NCBI GenBank assembly: GCA_019911805.1
Contig: JAIOJV010000053.1
Span: forward strand, 1-55,000
DNA from: Gammaproteobacteria bacterium
Lineage (GTDB): Bacteria > Pseudomonadota > Gammaproteobacteria > Thiohalobacterales > Thiohalobacteraceae
DNA length: 55,000 nt
Reading direction: 5' to 3'
Shown: positions 1-10,859 of the stretch, one piece after another
Layout of the letters: each line of letters opens with the position of its first letter
Position numbering within the stretch: position 1 is the first letter of the stretch
Program-made: the position numbers and the translations under genes
Notes under the pieces: model-generated
Database searches by the model: none
What the model was told of the DNA's origin: nothing
The model's input: the letters and a program-made list of their open reading frames with translations, nothing else

Positions 1-63
1 ATCCCGAATCCCGAATCCCGAATCCCGAATCCCGAATCCCGAATCCCGAATCCCGAATCCCGA
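1..63. repeat. Heptamer tandem array (ATCCCGA) downstream of rho
   Basis: Nine near-perfect head-to-tail copies of the 7-base unit ATCCCGA fill the first 63 bases and run off the left edge of the window, so the true length is unknown. The array ends about five bases before the rho stop codon, in the place where a terminator would be expected. No hairpin or T-run is visible on the rho strand here. It is one of several places in this window where short tandem units border a gene end. Confidence 0.9.
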
Positions 64-67
64 ACCC

Positions 68-1324
<1,257 letters not shown>

Positions 1325-1533
1325 GAGTTGTTCGAAGATGTGTGAATGAAAAACGGGCTGTTGGGGGTCACGACACAAAGCCCGAGCGGGCTGGGAACTA
1401 CGTACTGAACGGGGGGGTGCCGGTGACGGCGGAAAATCAAACTTAGGAATATTTTTCTAACCTGAATGGGGCAAGGCTAGCATGCCGGTGGGGCAGCGTC
1501 CAGCCCGGCGATGCGGGCCGGACACCACTTTTG

Positions 1534-1860
1534 TCAGAGATTGCTGTCGATGAAGGCGGTCAGCTGTGACTTCGACACGGCGCCCACCTTGGTCGCCTCC
1601 ACACCGCCGTTCTTGAACAGCATCAGGGTCGGGATCCCGCGGATGCCGTACTTGGGTGGGGTCTGTGGATTCTCGTCGATGTTCAGCTTGGCGATCTTGA
1701 TCTTGCCGGCGTACTCGTCGGCGATCTCGTCCAGGATCGGTGCAATCATCTTGCACGGGCCGCACCACTCGGCCCAATAGTCCACCAGGACCGGTTCACT
1801 GGACTTTAGCACATCGCTCTCAAACGATGCATCGGTGACATAGACAATACGATCGCTCAC
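1534..1860 (-). CDS. trxA: Thioredoxin 1
   Basis: Thioredoxin is a small cytoplasmic dithiol reductant that keeps many enzymes reduced, including ribonucleotide reductase. The 108-residue product aligns along its full length with E. coli TrxA and has the catalytic WCGPC at residues 32-36 and the cis-proline region GIRGIPT. The start is GTG at 1858-1860, preceded by an AGGAG ribosome-binding site eight bases upstream. That start gives [10 protein letters not shown], matching MSDKIIHLTD in E. coli. It is followed by rho and is divergent from rhlB, an order shared with many gammaproteobacteria. Confidence 0.98.
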   Translation of the reverse strand: MSDRIVYVTDASFESDVLKSSEPVLVDYWAEWCGPCKMIAPILDEIADEYAGKIKIAKLNIDENPQTPPKYGIRGIPTLMLFKNGGVEATKVGAVSKSQLTAFIDSNL

Positions 1861-2160
1861 AAATGAGTCTCCTGAAGTAGCTGCGGTCTGCCCGGCAGGC
1901 AGCCCCTGATCATCCCAGTGTCACCGCGTCCGGTGTTTGATCCGGGCGCGCGCTGCGGCCTGCGCGACGGCCCGCTGGAGTCATCATCGCCGGGTGCGGC
2001 GGGCGGCTCACGGGGGGGGCAGGGCTGGAATGATGGGTCAGAGTCGTGGGCCGGGCATCGGATGGCTGCCATTCTGAGCCCAACCCGCCGCGCAATGCAA
2101 GCCCGCCGCCGCTGCCTGCACGGTTATGCGTCGGCCGGTTTTCGGTTATGCTGCGCCGTT
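1861..2160. other. Divergent intergenic region trxA / rhlB
   Basis: This 300-base gap must hold the promoters of trxA and rhlB. The trxA ribosome-binding site is at its left end. Close to rhlB the sequence contains two direct copies of CGGTTATGC; the second could supply a -10-like TATGCT, but no good -35 is visible. Open frames through it are GC-rich chance readings. I see nothing else. Confidence 0.5.
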
Positions 2161-3477
2161 ATGGCGCAACAACATCTAACGGAATGTCGATTCACCACCC
2201 TCGGGCTGGCCGAGTCGATACTACAAGGGCTCGCGGCAGCGGGGTTCTCTCAATGCACACCCATCCAGGCACAGACCCTGCCGCTGGCGCTGCTGGGGCG
2301 GGATGTCGCCGGGCAGGCGCAGACCGGGACGGGCAAGACGGCCGCCTTCATGCTGGCGCTGTTCCAGAATCTCCTGACCCGGCCGGGCCCGGCGGATCGC
2401 CGTCCCAACCAGCCGCGCGCCCTGGTGCTGGCGCCGACCCGTGAGCTGGCCATCCAGATCCACGCGGACACGCAGCTCCTCGGCAAATACACGGGGTTGA
2501 CGTACGCCCTGTGCTACGGCGGCACCGGCTACGATCAGCAGCGCAAGGATCTGGAGGCGGGGGTGGACATCCTGATCGGTACACCCGGTCGCATCATCGA
2601 CTACTTCAAGCAGCATGTCTTCGATCTGCGCGCGGCCCAGGTGGTGGTGCTGGACGAGGCCGACCGTATGTTCGATCTCGGTTTCATCAAGGACATCCGC
2701 TTCCTGCTGCGACGCTGTCCACCACCTGAGCAGCGCCAGGGGCTGCTGTTCTCGGCGACCCTGTCGCTGCGCGTGACCGAGCTCGCCTACGAGCACATGA
2801 ACAACCCGGAACTGATTCGTATCGAACCCGAACAGGTCACGGCGGAGCGGGTCCGGCAGGTGCTGTACCACACCGCCAACGAAGACAAAACACGGCTGTT
2901 GATCGGCCTGCTCAAGCATATGGATCCGCGCCGCAGCATCGTCTTCGTCAACACCAAGCGTGTTGCCGACCGGGTCTGGGGCTACCTCGAGGGTAACGGC
3001 TTTGCGGCGGCGATCCTGTCCGGGGACGTCCCTCAGCACAAACGTCAGACGCTGCTCGCGCGCTTCCAGGCAGGTGACCTGCCGGTCCTGGTGGCTACCG
3101 ATGTCGCGGCCCGCGGCTTGCACATCCCCGAGGTCAGCCATGTCTTCAACTACGACCTGCCGCAGGATGCCGAGGACTATGTGCACCGCATCGGGCGCAC
3201 GGCACGCCTGGGGGCGGAGGGTGATGCCATCAGTTTCGCCTGTGAGACCTATGTCTACTCCCTGCCGGAGATCGAGGCCTATATCGGCCACAAGATCCCG
3301 GTAGAAACGGCGGGGGATGCGCTCCATGCCGAGTTGCAGCCGCCGGTGAAGGTCGAACGCTGGCCGCGCCGCCCCGGTAGCCCCGGAGGCCCCGGCGGTA
3401 AGAAGCGCAATGGAGGTGGCTCGGGCCGCGCGGGCGGCGGGGGGCGTGGACGCCGCCGCCAGGGCGCGGACAGCTGA
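2161..3477 (+). CDS. rhlB: ATP-dependent RNA helicase RhlB (DEAD box)
   Basis: RhlB is the DEAD-box helicase of the RNA degradosome, unwinding structured RNA for RNase E and PNPase. The 438-residue protein carries the motifs in order: Q motif GFSQCTPIQ, motif [24 protein letters not shown], and HRIGRTAR near the end of the second RecA domain. The opening [11 protein letters not shown] resembles E. coli RhlB (MSKTHLTEQKF), so I start at the ATG at 2161 rather than at the 81-residue longer reading. The C-terminus is a roughly 45-residue Arg/Gly/Pro-rich tail, as expected for RNA binding. It is divergent from trxA-rho, as in E. coli. The RhlB assignment over RhlE or SrmB rests on this context and on the close sequence match. 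Confidence 0.95.
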   Translation: MAQQHLTECRFTTLGLAESILQGLAAAGFSQCTPIQAQTLPLALLGRDVAGQAQTGTGKTAAFMLALFQNLLTRPGPADRRPNQPRALVLAPTRELAIQIHADTQLLGKYTGLTYALCYGGTGYDQQRKDLEAGVDILIGTPGRIIDYFKQHVFDLRAAQVVVLDEADRMFDLGFIKDIRFLLRRCPPPEQRQGLLFSATLSLRVTELAYEHMNNPELIRIEPEQVTAERVRQVLYHTANEDKTRLLIGLLKHMDPRRSIVFVNTKRVADRVWGYLEGNGFAAAILSGDVPQHKRQTLLARFQAGDLPVLVATDVAARGLHIPEVSHVFNYDLPQDAEDYVHRIGRTARLGAEGDAISFACETYVYSLPEIEAYIGHKIPVETAGDALHAELQPPVKVERWPRRPGSPGGPGGKKRNGGGSGRAGGGGRGRRRQGADS

Positions 3478-3543
3478 CCCGGGCGAGGTCCGGGTGGACA
3501 TGGGTTCCGGGTACGCCCCCGCGTCGAGGGGCGGTGGATACGG

Positions 3544-4461
3544 ATGGATACGGGGGGTTCCCAGTTCATGCAGTTGAACCAGGTGATCGACTGGCTGCAG
3601 GGGCCTCGCGCCGAACACACGGCGCGGGTGGCCGCCCTGCTGCTCGGCGTCTGGGTACTGTACCGGCTGGCGGTGGTGGTCTGGCAGGTGGTGCCGGCCC
3701 CGCCCCTGCCGGACGTGGTGCTGGAGCCGGCGGCACCCACGACGGCGGCGGCTGCGATGCGCCAGGGGGTGGACATCAGTACTGTCGTCAATTGGCACCT
3801 GTTCGGTGCACCCGGCGAGACCGGTGCACCCACGGGCCCCGTGCCCATCGACGCGCCGGAAACCCGGCTCAATCTGGTCCTGCGCGGCGTGCTATCCTCC
3901 GGCGATTCTAAGAGCGCCTACGCCATCATTGCCGAACCCAATGGAAAGGAAAACTTTTTCCGGATCGGATCGGCCCTGCCCGGTGGAGCCGAGTTGGTCG
4001 AGATCCATCCCGATCGCATCATATTGAAGCGTGCCGGGCAGCACGAGACCCTGCGTCTGCCGCGAGACGGGCTGGAGGGCGGGGCGCCGACGCGCGCCCG
4101 GTCGCCTGGGTCCGCAGCAACCGCGTCCTCCGGTCCGGCCGACACGGCCGGGGAACTGCTGGCCGACTACCGCCAGCGCATGGCCGAAAATCCGCAGTCG
4201 CTGCTGGATCTGGCCCGGCCGGTGGCGTACAACGATGCGAACGGCTTCGCGGGATTCCGGCTGTTTCCGGGCAACAATCCCGCGTTGTTCGGGCAGCTGG
4301 GCCTGCGGCCGGGCGATCTGGTCAAGGCCGTGAACGGTATCGTGTTGGACAGTGCCGTGCGCGGGGTGGAGGGGATGCAGAGCCTGGCCGAGGCCAGGCA
4401 GCTGAATCTGCGTATCGAGCGCGCCGGTCAGGAGATCGATCTGTCGGTCGATATCCCGTGA
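3544..4461 (+). CDS. gspC: Type II secretion system protein GspC
   Basis: GspC is the inner-membrane clamp protein of the type II secretion machine that links the cytoplasmic platform to the outer-membrane secretin. The 305-residue product has one transmembrane helix near residues 25-45 (ARVAALLLGVWVLYRLAVV). A homology-region domain follows, with the typical LFGAPGE and TRLNLVLRGVL stretches at about 85-125. A PDZ-like domain closes it (GFRLFPGNNPALFGQLGLRPGDLVKAVNG, written here only as its 20-residue-scale landmarks: GFRLFPG and LRPGDLVKAVNG). A second ATG at 3568 would shorten it by eight residues. It opens a gspC-D-E-F operon with short gaps. Confidence 0.92.
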   Translation: MDTGGSQFMQLNQVIDWLQGPRAEHTARVAALLLGVWVLYRLAVVVWQVVPAPPLPDVVLEPAAPTTAAAAMRQGVDISTVVNWHLFGAPGETGAPTGPVPIDAPETRLNLVLRGVLSSGDSKSAYAIIAEPNGKENFFRIGSALPGGAELVEIHPDRIILKRAGQHETLRLPRDGLEGGAPTRARSPGSAATASSGPADTAGELLADYRQRMAENPQSLLDLARPVAYNDANGFAGFRLFPGNNPALFGQLGLRPGDLVKAVNGIVLDSAVRGVEGMQSLAEARQLNLRIERAGQEIDLSVDIP

Positions 4462-4470
4462 GTTGCGCCG

Positions 4471-4500
4471 CCGGTCGGTTGTGGAGCGAAGCCGCGACCG
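4471..4500. repeat. REP-like palindrome between gspC and gspD
   Basis: A short inverted repeat, CGGTCG at 4472-4477 and CGACCG at 4495-4500, surrounds GTGGAGCGAAGCCG. The wording resembles the extragenic palindromes common in Pseudomonas and Xanthomonas (GGAGCG...GCCGCGACC). Only one copy is seen in the window, so family membership is inferred from wording alone. Confidence 0.4.
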
Positions 4501-4534
4501 CCGACGCACGCATAACAACAACAGGCCCTAGAGT

Positions 4535-6556
4535 ATGGATTCTATGAAGGCGGCAGGCATGGCGGGTGCGAAGGGCTCAGTGCGGGCGGCGCTGGTGTTG
4601 ATGCTGGCGCTGGCATGGCAGACGGCCTTCTCGACCAGCGTCACCCTCAACCTCAAGGATGCCGACATCAATGCCCTGATCGGCACTGTCGCCGAGGTCA
4701 CCGGAACCAACTTCATTGTCGACCCGCGCGTCAAGGGCAAGGTCACGGTGGTATCCGCCAAGCCGATGGAGTCCGACGAGATCTACCAGGTCTTTCTGTC
4801 CATTCTGAAGGTACATGGCTATGCCGCGGTCCCCAGCGGCTCCGTGGTCAAGATCGTGCCCGACGTCAACGCCAAGTCCGAGGGTGTGCCGGTCGCGACC
4901 GGTCAGACGCCGGGGCGCGGCGACGAGGTGGTCACCCGCGTCATCGCGGTCAACAACGTCTCCGCCGCCCAGCTGGTGCCCATCCTGCGCCCGCTGGTTC
5001 CCCAGCAGGGGCATATGGCCGCCTACCCGGGCACTAATCTGCTGATCATCTCCGACCATGCCGAGAACATCGAGCGCCTGGTCGAGATCGTGCGGCGCAT
5101 GGATCAGCAGAGCGACAGCGAAATCGAGGTCATGCCGCTGCAGCACGCCTCGGCCGTCGAGGTGGTGCGCATCATCACCGCCCTGGACCGACCGCAGCCG
5201 GGCCAGCCGCAGGGGGCGGCCGGCGGTGGCCCGACAGTGATCGCCGACGAGCGCACCAACAGCGTGCTGATCGGCGGCGACAAATCCGACCGCCTGCGCC
5301 TGCGCATGGTCATCTCGCACCTGGACACGCCCCTCGACCGGGGCGGCAACACCCACGTCATCTATCTCAAGTACGCCAAGGCGGAGGATCTGGTACAGAC
5401 CCTGACCGGCGTCAGCGCCAGCATTGCCGAGGAGAAGAAGGGTGAGCCGCCCGCAGGCCAGGGCGCCGTTACCATCCAGGCCGACGAGAACACCAACGCG
5501 CTGGTCATCAACGCGCCGCCGGATGTATTCCGTTCGCTGGCGGCCGTGGTCCGCCAACTGGACATCCGCCGCGCCCAGGTGCACGTCGAGGCGGTGATTG
5601 CCGAGATCTCCTCCGACAAGGCGGTCGAGCTCGGCATCCAGTGGCGTGCGACCACCGATCTCTCCAACAATGGCATCCTCGGCGGTACCAACTTCGGTGG
5701 CACCGGTACGTCGATCAATGCCGCGGCGACGAATCCGCTGGCCACCGGCGACGGCCTGAGTCTGGGTTATTTCGAGGGCACCTCGACCATCTTCGGTACG
5801 GAGTTCCTCAACCTGGGGGCGCTGGTGCGGGCGTTGGCCTCGGACTCTGCGAGCAATATCCTTTCCACGCCGAACCTGGTGACGCTGGACAATCAGGAAG
5901 CCGAGATCATCGTCGCCCAGAACGTGCCCTTCATCACCGGTTCCTACTCCAGTACCGGCGCCGCCGAAGGGGCGTCCAATCCGTTCCAGACCATTCAGCG
6001 CGAGGACGTCGGTCTGACACTCAAGGTCAAGCCACAGATCAACGAGGGCGATGCCATCCAACTCGAGATCGAGCAGGAGATCTCGAGTGTCGGCAACAAG
6101 GCGGATGCCGTCGACATCGTGACCAACAAGCGTTCCATCAAGACCACGGTGCTGGTCGAGGACCGGCAGATGATCGTACTTGGTGGTCTGCTGGACGACA
6201 CGCTGAGCGAGAACGTACAGAAGGTGCCGCTGCTCGGTGACCTGCCGGTGGTCGGCAATCTGTTCAAGTCACGCAAATCGACCAAGACCAAACGCAACCT
6301 GATGGTATTCCTGCAGCCGTCCATCCTGCGGGATGCGGCCTACTACACCTCGACCAGCGCGGCCAAGTACAACTACATCCGCGCCCGCCAGATGCAGCTG
6401 CGCGAGACCGGCGTCAATCTGCTGCCGAACGACGCGGCACCGGTACTGCCGGAATACCCGCGGCCGGGGGTGTCGGAAGGCCCTGAGGTCAAACCCTATC
6501 TGGATCAGGACACGCCGGCTCCGGCGTCGCCCGGGGCGTCCACCCCAACGCCATGA
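4535..6556 (+). CDS. gspD: Type II secretion system secretin GspD
   Basis: GspD forms the multimeric outer-membrane channel through which folded proteins leave the periplasm. The 673-residue protein has a signal peptide in the first 35 residues or so ([15 protein letters not shown]). The N0 domain follows ([21 protein letters not shown]), then repeated N1-N3 domains containing [13 protein letters not shown] and [13 protein letters not shown]. The secretin core lies in the last third ([32 protein letters not shown]). The length fits the family. It starts 73 bases after gspC and overlaps gspE by four bases (ATGA), so translation of the two is probably coupled. Confidence 0.97.
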   Translation: MDSMKAAGMAGAKGSVRAALVLMLALAWQTAFSTSVTLNLKDADINALIGTVAEVTGTNFIVDPRVKGKVTVVSAKPMESDEIYQVFLSILKVHGYAAVPSGSVVKIVPDVNAKSEGVPVATGQTPGRGDEVVTRVIAVNNVSAAQLVPILRPLVPQQGHMAAYPGTNLLIISDHAENIERLVEIVRRMDQQSDSEIEVMPLQHASAVEVVRIITALDRPQPGQPQGAAGGGPTVIADERTNSVLIGGDKSDRLRLRMVISHLDTPLDRGGNTHVIYLKYAKAEDLVQTLTGVSASIAEEKKGEPPAGQGAVTIQADENTNALVINAPPDVFRSLAAVVRQLDIRRAQVHVEAVIAEISSDKAVELGIQWRATTDLSNNGILGGTNFGGTGTSINAAATNPLATGDGLSLGYFEGTSTIFGTEFLNLGALVRALASDSASNILSTPNLVTLDNQEAEIIVAQNVPFITGSYSSTGAAEGASNPFQTIQREDVGLTLKVKPQINEGDAIQLEIEQEISSVGNKADAVDIVTNKRSIKTTVLVEDRQMIVLGGLLDDTLSENVQKVPLLGDLPVVGNLFKSRKSTKTKRNLMVFLQPSILRDAAYYTSTSAAKYNYIRARQMQLRETGVNLLPNDAAPVLPEYPRPGVSEGPEVKPYLDQDTPAPASPGASTPTP

Positions 6557-8079
6557 GTGACTCCGCGCTGAGCGCAATCCTGGAGGAGCCGGTGGCAGCC
6601 ACCCCCGCCGCCCCCGGCCGGCCGAGCTTCGCCTTCGCCAAGCGCCACGGTGTGCTGGTCAGCGGGGAGCGCGACGGCAGCGTGATCGTGCGCCATCGCC
6701 CCGATGTCAGTTTGGCCGCACTCGCTGAGTTGCGGCGCTTCCTCGGCCGGTCCCTGGTCCTGGAGGTTGTCCCGGCGGAGCGTTTCAACAGCCTGTTGAC
6801 CGACGCCTACGAGACCGAGACCAGCCAGACCATGCTGATGATGGAGGACCTGGGTGAGGACACCGACCTGTTCCGCATCGCCCAGCAACTCTCCGAGCCC
6901 GAAGACCTGCTGGACTCGGAAGACGATGCGCCCATCATCCGTCTGATCAACGCGCTGTTCACCGAGGCCATCAAGGAAAACGCCTCGGACATCCACATCG
7001 AGACCTTCGAGAGCCGCTTGGTGGTGCGGTTCCGCGTCGATGGCGTGCTACGCGAGGTGTTGCAGCCGCAGCGTGGGATCGCGCCCCTGATCGTGTCGCG
7101 CATCAAGGTCATGTCCAAGCTCGACATCGCCGAGAAGCGCCTGCCGCAGGACGGCCGCATTTCGCTGCGCGTCGCCGGTCGTGCAGTGGACGTACGCGTC
7201 TCGACCCTGCCCTCCGGGCACGGCGAGCGGGTGGTGCTGCGCCTGCTCGACAAGCAGGCCGGGCGCCTCGACCTGGAGCATCTGGGCATGGCGCACGAGG
7301 CGCGGCTGACCATGGATCGGCTGATCCACCGGCCGCATGGCATCATTCTGGTCACCGGTCCGACCGGCTCCGGCAAGACCACTACCCTGTACGCGGCACT
7401 GACCCGGCTCAACGATCGCAGTCGCAACATCCTCACCGTCGAGGACCCGATCGAGTACTACCTCGACGGCATCGGTCAGACCCAGGTCAACACCAAGGTC
7501 GACATGACCTTCGCACGCGGCCTGCGCGCCATCCTGCGCCAGGATCCGGACGTGGTGATGGTCGGTGAGATCCGCGACCTGGAGACCGCCGAGATCGCCG
7601 TGCAGGCGAGTCTCACCGGCCACCTGGTGCTGTCGACACTGCATACCAACAGCGCGGTCGGCGCCATGACCCGTCTGCGCGACATGGGCGTCGAGCCCTT
7701 CCTGCTGTCGTCGAGCGTGATCGGCGTGCTGGCGCAGCGCCTGGTACGGGTGCTGTGCCCGCAGTGCAAGCAGCCCTACACCGCCAGCGCCGGTGACTGT
7801 GCCATTCTGGATCTGCCGGCTGACAATCCGCCGACGCTCTACCGGGCGGTCGGCTGCGCGGCCTGCAGCAACCTCGGCTATCACGGCCGTACCGGCATCT
7901 ACGAACTGATCGAGATCGACGACCCGCTGGCCAGCATGATCCACGCCGGCGCCAACGAACCGGAGATGGAGCATTACGCCCGTACCCACTCGCCCAGCAT
8001 CCGTCAGGACGGCCGCCGCCGCATCCTCGAAGGTAAGACGACGCTGGAAGAGGTGTTGCGGGTGACGCGTGAGGATTAG
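6553..8079 (+). CDS. gspE: Type II secretion ATPase GspE
   Basis: GspE is the cytoplasmic hexameric ATPase that powers pseudopilus assembly. The 508-residue product has an N-terminal binding domain, Walker [11 protein letters not shown] near residue 270, an Asp box, and Walker B with VMVGEIRD. A His box follows ([11 protein letters not shown]). The tetracysteine zinc module is complete, with CPQC and CAAC before [11 protein letters not shown]. The start ATG overlaps the gspD stop. A long inverted repeat begins on the base right after its TAG stop. Confidence 0.97.
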   Translation: MSDSALSAILEEPVAATPAAPGRPSFAFAKRHGVLVSGERDGSVIVRHRPDVSLAALAELRRFLGRSLVLEVVPAERFNSLLTDAYETETSQTMLMMEDLGEDTDLFRIAQQLSEPEDLLDSEDDAPIIRLINALFTEAIKENASDIHIETFESRLVVRFRVDGVLREVLQPQRGIAPLIVSRIKVMSKLDIAEKRLPQDGRISLRVAGRAVDVRVSTLPSGHGERVVLRLLDKQAGRLDLEHLGMAHEARLTMDRLIHRPHGIILVTGPTGSGKTTTLYAALTRLNDRSRNILTVEDPIEYYLDGIGQTQVNTKVDMTFARGLRAILRQDPDVVMVGEIRDLETAEIAVQASLTGHLVLSTLHTNSAVGAMTRLRDMGVEPFLLSSSVIGVLAQRLVRVLCPQCKQPYTASAGDCAILDLPADNPPTLYRAVGCAACSNLGYHGRTGIYELIEIDDPLASMIHAGANEPEMEHYARTHSPSIRQDGRRRILEGKTTLEEVLRVTRED

Positions 8080-8165
8080 ATGCAAGAGACAAGAGACAAG
8101 ATGCAAGTAAATGCGCAATACCGTGTCAAAGGCTTTACTTGTCTCTTGTCTCTTGTCTCTTGCAT
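8080..8165. repeat. Inverted repeat of AGAGACA units between gspE and gspF
   Basis: Two 32-base arms, 8080-8111 and 8134-8165, are inverted copies of each other with about two mismatches. Each arm is made of the 7-base unit AGAGACA/TGTCTCT repeated two to four times and bounded by ATGC and GTAAA. The loop is 22 bases. The element begins directly after the gspE stop codon and ends ten bases before the gspF start, so it has split an otherwise tight operon and left gspF without a clear ribosome-binding site. The RNA hairpin lacks a T-run. Confidence 0.92.
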
Positions 8166-8175
8166 CTGCATGTAA

Positions 8176-9390
8176 ATGCCTGCATTCGAATTCATCGCAC
8201 TGGACAGCGCCGGTCGCCAGCACAAGGGTGTGCTGGAGGGCGACAGTCCGCGTCAGGTGCGCCAGCAGTTGCGCGAGCGGCAGTGGACGCCGCTGTCGGT
8301 GCAGGAGGTGGCGGCGCGCGAGGCCAGGGCGGCGCGCGGCTTCAGCCTGCGGCGCGGCGTGGCGGCCGGCGATCTGGCGCTGTTGACACGGCAGCTGGCG
8401 ACGCTGGTCCGCTCGGGCCTGCCGCTGGAGGAGGCGGTGCGCGCGGTCTCGCAGCAGACCGAGAAGGCGCGCCTCAAGAGCATGCTGCTGGGTGTGCGCG
8501 CCCGGATCATGGAAGGCCACACGCTGGCCGCCGGTCTGGCGGAATTCCCGCACGTGTTCCCCGAGTTGTACCGTGCCACTGTCGGCGCCGGCGAGCAGTC
8601 CGGTCACCTGGATGTCGTGCTGGAGCGCCTGGCCGACTACACCGAGAGCCGCCAGCAGCTCGGCCAGAAGATCCAGCTGGCGCTGTTCTACCCCGCCATA
8701 CTCACGCTACTGGCCATCTCGGTGGTGGTACTGCTGCTCACCTACGTCGTCCCGCAGGTGGTGCAGGTATTCGAGAATATCGGCCAGCAGCTGCCGTTGC
8801 TCACCCGTGGGCTGATCGCGGTCAGCGATTTCCTGCGCGCGTATGGCCTGGCCCTGCTGGTGCTGCTCGGCGTCGCCGCTGGCGTGCTGGCCTGGATGCT
8901 GCGCAAGCCCGGGCCGCGCCGGCAGTGGCACCGTCTACTGTTGCGCATGCCGCTGGTCGCACGCCTGGTCCGTGGCCTGAACACGGCACGCTTCGCGCGC
9001 ACCTTCAGTATCCTGCTGGCCTCGGGCGTGCCGGTGCTGGACGCCCTGCGCATCGGTGCGGAGGTGATCGGCAATATGCCCATGCGCGAGGCCGTGGAGG
9101 ACGCGGCCCGCAAAGTGCGTGAGGGCGCCAGCATTTATTCGGCCCTGGACAAGAGCCACTATTTTCCCCCACTGACCCTGCATCTGATCGCCAGCGGCGA
9201 GGCCTCCGGCAACCTCGAAGACATGCTCGAGCGCGCCGCCACCAGTCAGGAGCGGGAGATCGAGGTACTGGTCGCGACGCTGCTCGGCCTGTTCGAGCCG
9301 CTGTTGATCGTATTGATGGGTGGCCTGGTCCTCATCATCGTACTCGCCATCCTGCTGCCCATCTTCGACCTCAATCAGCTGGTCAGATAG
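8176..9390 (+). CDS. gspF: Type II secretion inner-membrane platform protein GspF
   Basis: GspF is the polytopic inner-membrane protein of the secretion platform, contacting GspE. The 404-residue product has the classic two-repeat layout. A cytoplasmic domain (DLALLTRQLATLVRSGLPLEEA, shown by its core LLTRQLATLVRSGLPL) is followed by a membrane helix near 170-190 and a second cytoplasmic copy (ARTFSILLASGVPVLDALR). Two C-terminal helices end at LLPIFDLNQLV. No Shine-Dalgarno is evident before the ATG at 8176, since the hairpin element lies there. gspG-M are not downstream, so the rest of the system must be elsewhere. Confidence 0.96.
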   Translation: MPAFEFIALDSAGRQHKGVLEGDSPRQVRQQLRERQWTPLSVQEVAAREARAARGFSLRRGVAAGDLALLTRQLATLVRSGLPLEEAVRAVSQQTEKARLKSMLLGVRARIMEGHTLAAGLAEFPHVFPELYRATVGAGEQSGHLDVVLERLADYTESRQQLGQKIQLALFYPAILTLLAISVVVLLLTYVVPQVVQVFENIGQQLPLLTRGLIAVSDFLRAYGLALLVLLGVAAGVLAWMLRKPGPRRQWHRLLLRMPLVARLVRGLNTARFARTFSILLASGVPVLDALRIGAEVIGNMPMREAVEDAARKVREGASIYSALDKSHYFPPLTLHLIASGEASGNLEDMLERAATSQEREIEVLVATLLGLFEPLLIVLMGGLVLIIVLAILLPIFDLNQLVR

Positions 9391-9561
9391 CGTCGGACCG
9401 GCCGAGTACCGTCGTCCGGGGTACGGGAAATCCTTTTTTGCCCGTGCATTCCGCCTCTTCTATGGCTGGATTCTGCCTTGATGCCGGTGCCCCTCGAGGA
9501 GGGGGAATAAACCCTCGCGTGCCGCCGTCTTCCCGCTATGACAACGGGGAGACTGTTGCCC

Positions 9562-10095
9562 ATGAACATCGTCTGCCGTATCTGTCGCGCATGGATCTTG
9601 CGTCAGCGGATCGAGTCCCACCGGTCGCAGCTCGAACGGGTCGCCTTCGCCTGGGGGCATGACGCCGTACTCGCCCGCCACCTCGCCGCGAGTGCCGGGC
9701 GTATGGCGGCGCACGACCTCTCCCTGTTCCGCGCCGGCAGTCGGCTGCGCGTAACGCTGTTCCGGTCCCTGCTGGACGGCTTCCGTATCTATCAGCGCGA
9801 CAACCATGAGGTCCTGAACTTCGTCCCCAGGGAAAAGATGTCGGCGGCGCGCCGGCCGCTGGTGCACCGCGTACGTCAGGCCCTGGGTCAGCTCGACGAC
9901 CTGCAGCGGCTGATCGTGGTGCTGGTGGATATCGGCGCCTGCAGCTACACCGAGGCGAGCCAGGTGCTGGGTATTTCGCGTGCGGAACTGTTGGCGCAAC
10001 TCTGCCACGCGCGCGTCCACCTGAAGCTGCAGCTGCTTGACGCCGGGCGTACCGGGCAGAGCGCAGTGCGCCTCCAGCCATGGTGCGCGAAATGA
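9562..10095 (+). CDS. Sigma-70 region 4-containing protein, degenerate ECF-like sigma factor
   Basis: The C-terminal half reads as an ECF sigma region 4: AL..LDDLQRLIVVLVDIGACSYTEASQVLGISRAELLAQL shows the pattern 'sYtEas.VLGiS...' of the helix-turn-helix. The N-terminal half resembles region 2 only loosely (RVAFAWGHDAVLARHLA, then LFRAGSRLRVTLFRSLL), without the acidic DDLVQE signature. I prefer the ATG at 9562, which has a GGGGAG nine bases upstream, giving 177 residues; an ATG at 9538 in the same frame lacks one. A small membrane protein resembling an anti-sigma factor follows 148 bases later. Whether it is an active sigma factor is open. Confidence 0.65.
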   Translation: MNIVCRICRAWILRQRIESHRSQLERVAFAWGHDAVLARHLAASAGRMAAHDLSLFRAGSRLRVTLFRSLLDGFRIYQRDNHEVLNFVPREKMSAARRPLVHRVRQALGQLDDLQRLIVVLVDIGACSYTEASQVLGISRAELLAQLCHARVHLKLQLLDAGRTGQSAVRLQPWCAK

Positions 10096-10108
10096 CACCG
10101 AAAAATCA

Positions 10109-10132
10109 TTCCTGCCGAACAGGCGGCAGGAA
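10109..10132. repeat. Hairpin between the sigma-like and anti-sigma-like genes
   Basis: TTCCTGCC at 10109-10116 pairs perfectly with GGCAGGAA at 10125-10132 around an eight-base loop. There is no T-run, so it is not an ordinary intrinsic terminator. It could attenuate or stabilise a message covering both genes. Confidence 0.5.
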
Positions 10133-10243
10133 GACACTGCAACACAAGCAAGTCATGCAGTGGCTGTTGAGCGGCGCCCGGGCGAAGCGTATGGCCTGGC
10201 CCGTGTTTTTCCCGTGTGACCCCGTGGCAATACGGTACTTCGG

Positions 10244-10558
10244 ATGAAACGGCCGCCTTCGTCCTACGAAATGCTGGTGTCGTTCGCCGATGGCCAACTC
10301 GACGCCAATGATCGCGAACGGGTGCTGACCTTGCTCGACATGGACGCCGAGCTGAGCCGTGAGGTATGGGAACTGCGCAAACTCAAGGACATGGTCGACC
10401 TGTCCTATCAGGACCTGCCCGAACTCCTCGCGCCCTTGCCGGGTACGTCGCCACGCCGTCGGGGACGGTTGACAGTGGTGGTCTCCATCGTCGTACTGGT
10501 GTTGCTCACCTATCTGCTGCTGCTCGCCACTGGCCTGCTGGCGCCCCCCGGCACCTGA
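10244..10558 (+). CDS. Small single-pass membrane protein, anti-sigma-like
   Basis: The 104-residue product has a soluble N-terminus rich in charged residues and one transmembrane helix at about 77-99 (VVSIVVLVLLTYLLLLATGLL). It ends almost immediately after the helix. The N-terminal YEMLVSFADGQLDANDRERVLTLL resembles the zinc-free anti-sigma pattern 'l.ayvDGeLd...r..v...l'. With the sigma-like gene directly upstream, a membrane anti-sigma role is the best guess. It has no extracytoplasmic sensing domain. There is no His/Cys zinc motif. Confidence 0.6.
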   Translation: MKRPPSSYEMLVSFADGQLDANDRERVLTLLDMDAELSREVWELRKLKDMVDLSYQDLPELLAPLPGTSPRRRGRLTVVVSIVVLVLLTYLLLLATGLLAPPGT

Positions 10559-10859
10559 TTCACGCCCGATCCCGGATCCAGCGACCTTGTCGGTGCTGTC
10601 CGCGGCAGTCTTTATCAACCTGAACAACGTACTTCAGCCACGCAAGCACAGGGAAGACGCTGCGATGAAACAGCGTCGCAACGCTCCGGCTCACCACATG
10701 GTGGGTGAGGAGTACTGTTGTGTGCAACGTATGATCGTGACCGTGTTGTTCCGTGTGCGTACGTGGCAAATGCGGTTTTTGGGATCAATATCCACCTGCA
10801 GATAGGAAATCGCCGCGCATTGCGCGAGAATGCGGGACGGATTCCACTACCCGCCCGGC
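10559..10859. other. Intergenic region with two hairpins upstream of the MFS gene
   Basis: Two inverted repeats are visible in this 301-base gap. GACGCTG at 10656-10662 pairs with CAGCGTC at 10671-10677. About fifteen bases further on, CTCACC pairs with GGTGAG around an eight-base loop. Neither is followed by a T-run. I see no supported gene here. Confidence 0.5.

Noticed and set aside
2221-3798. A 525-codon minus-strand frame across rhlB and gspC
   Set aside because: It is antisense to two clear genes and shows no motif; the sense frames carry full family signatures.
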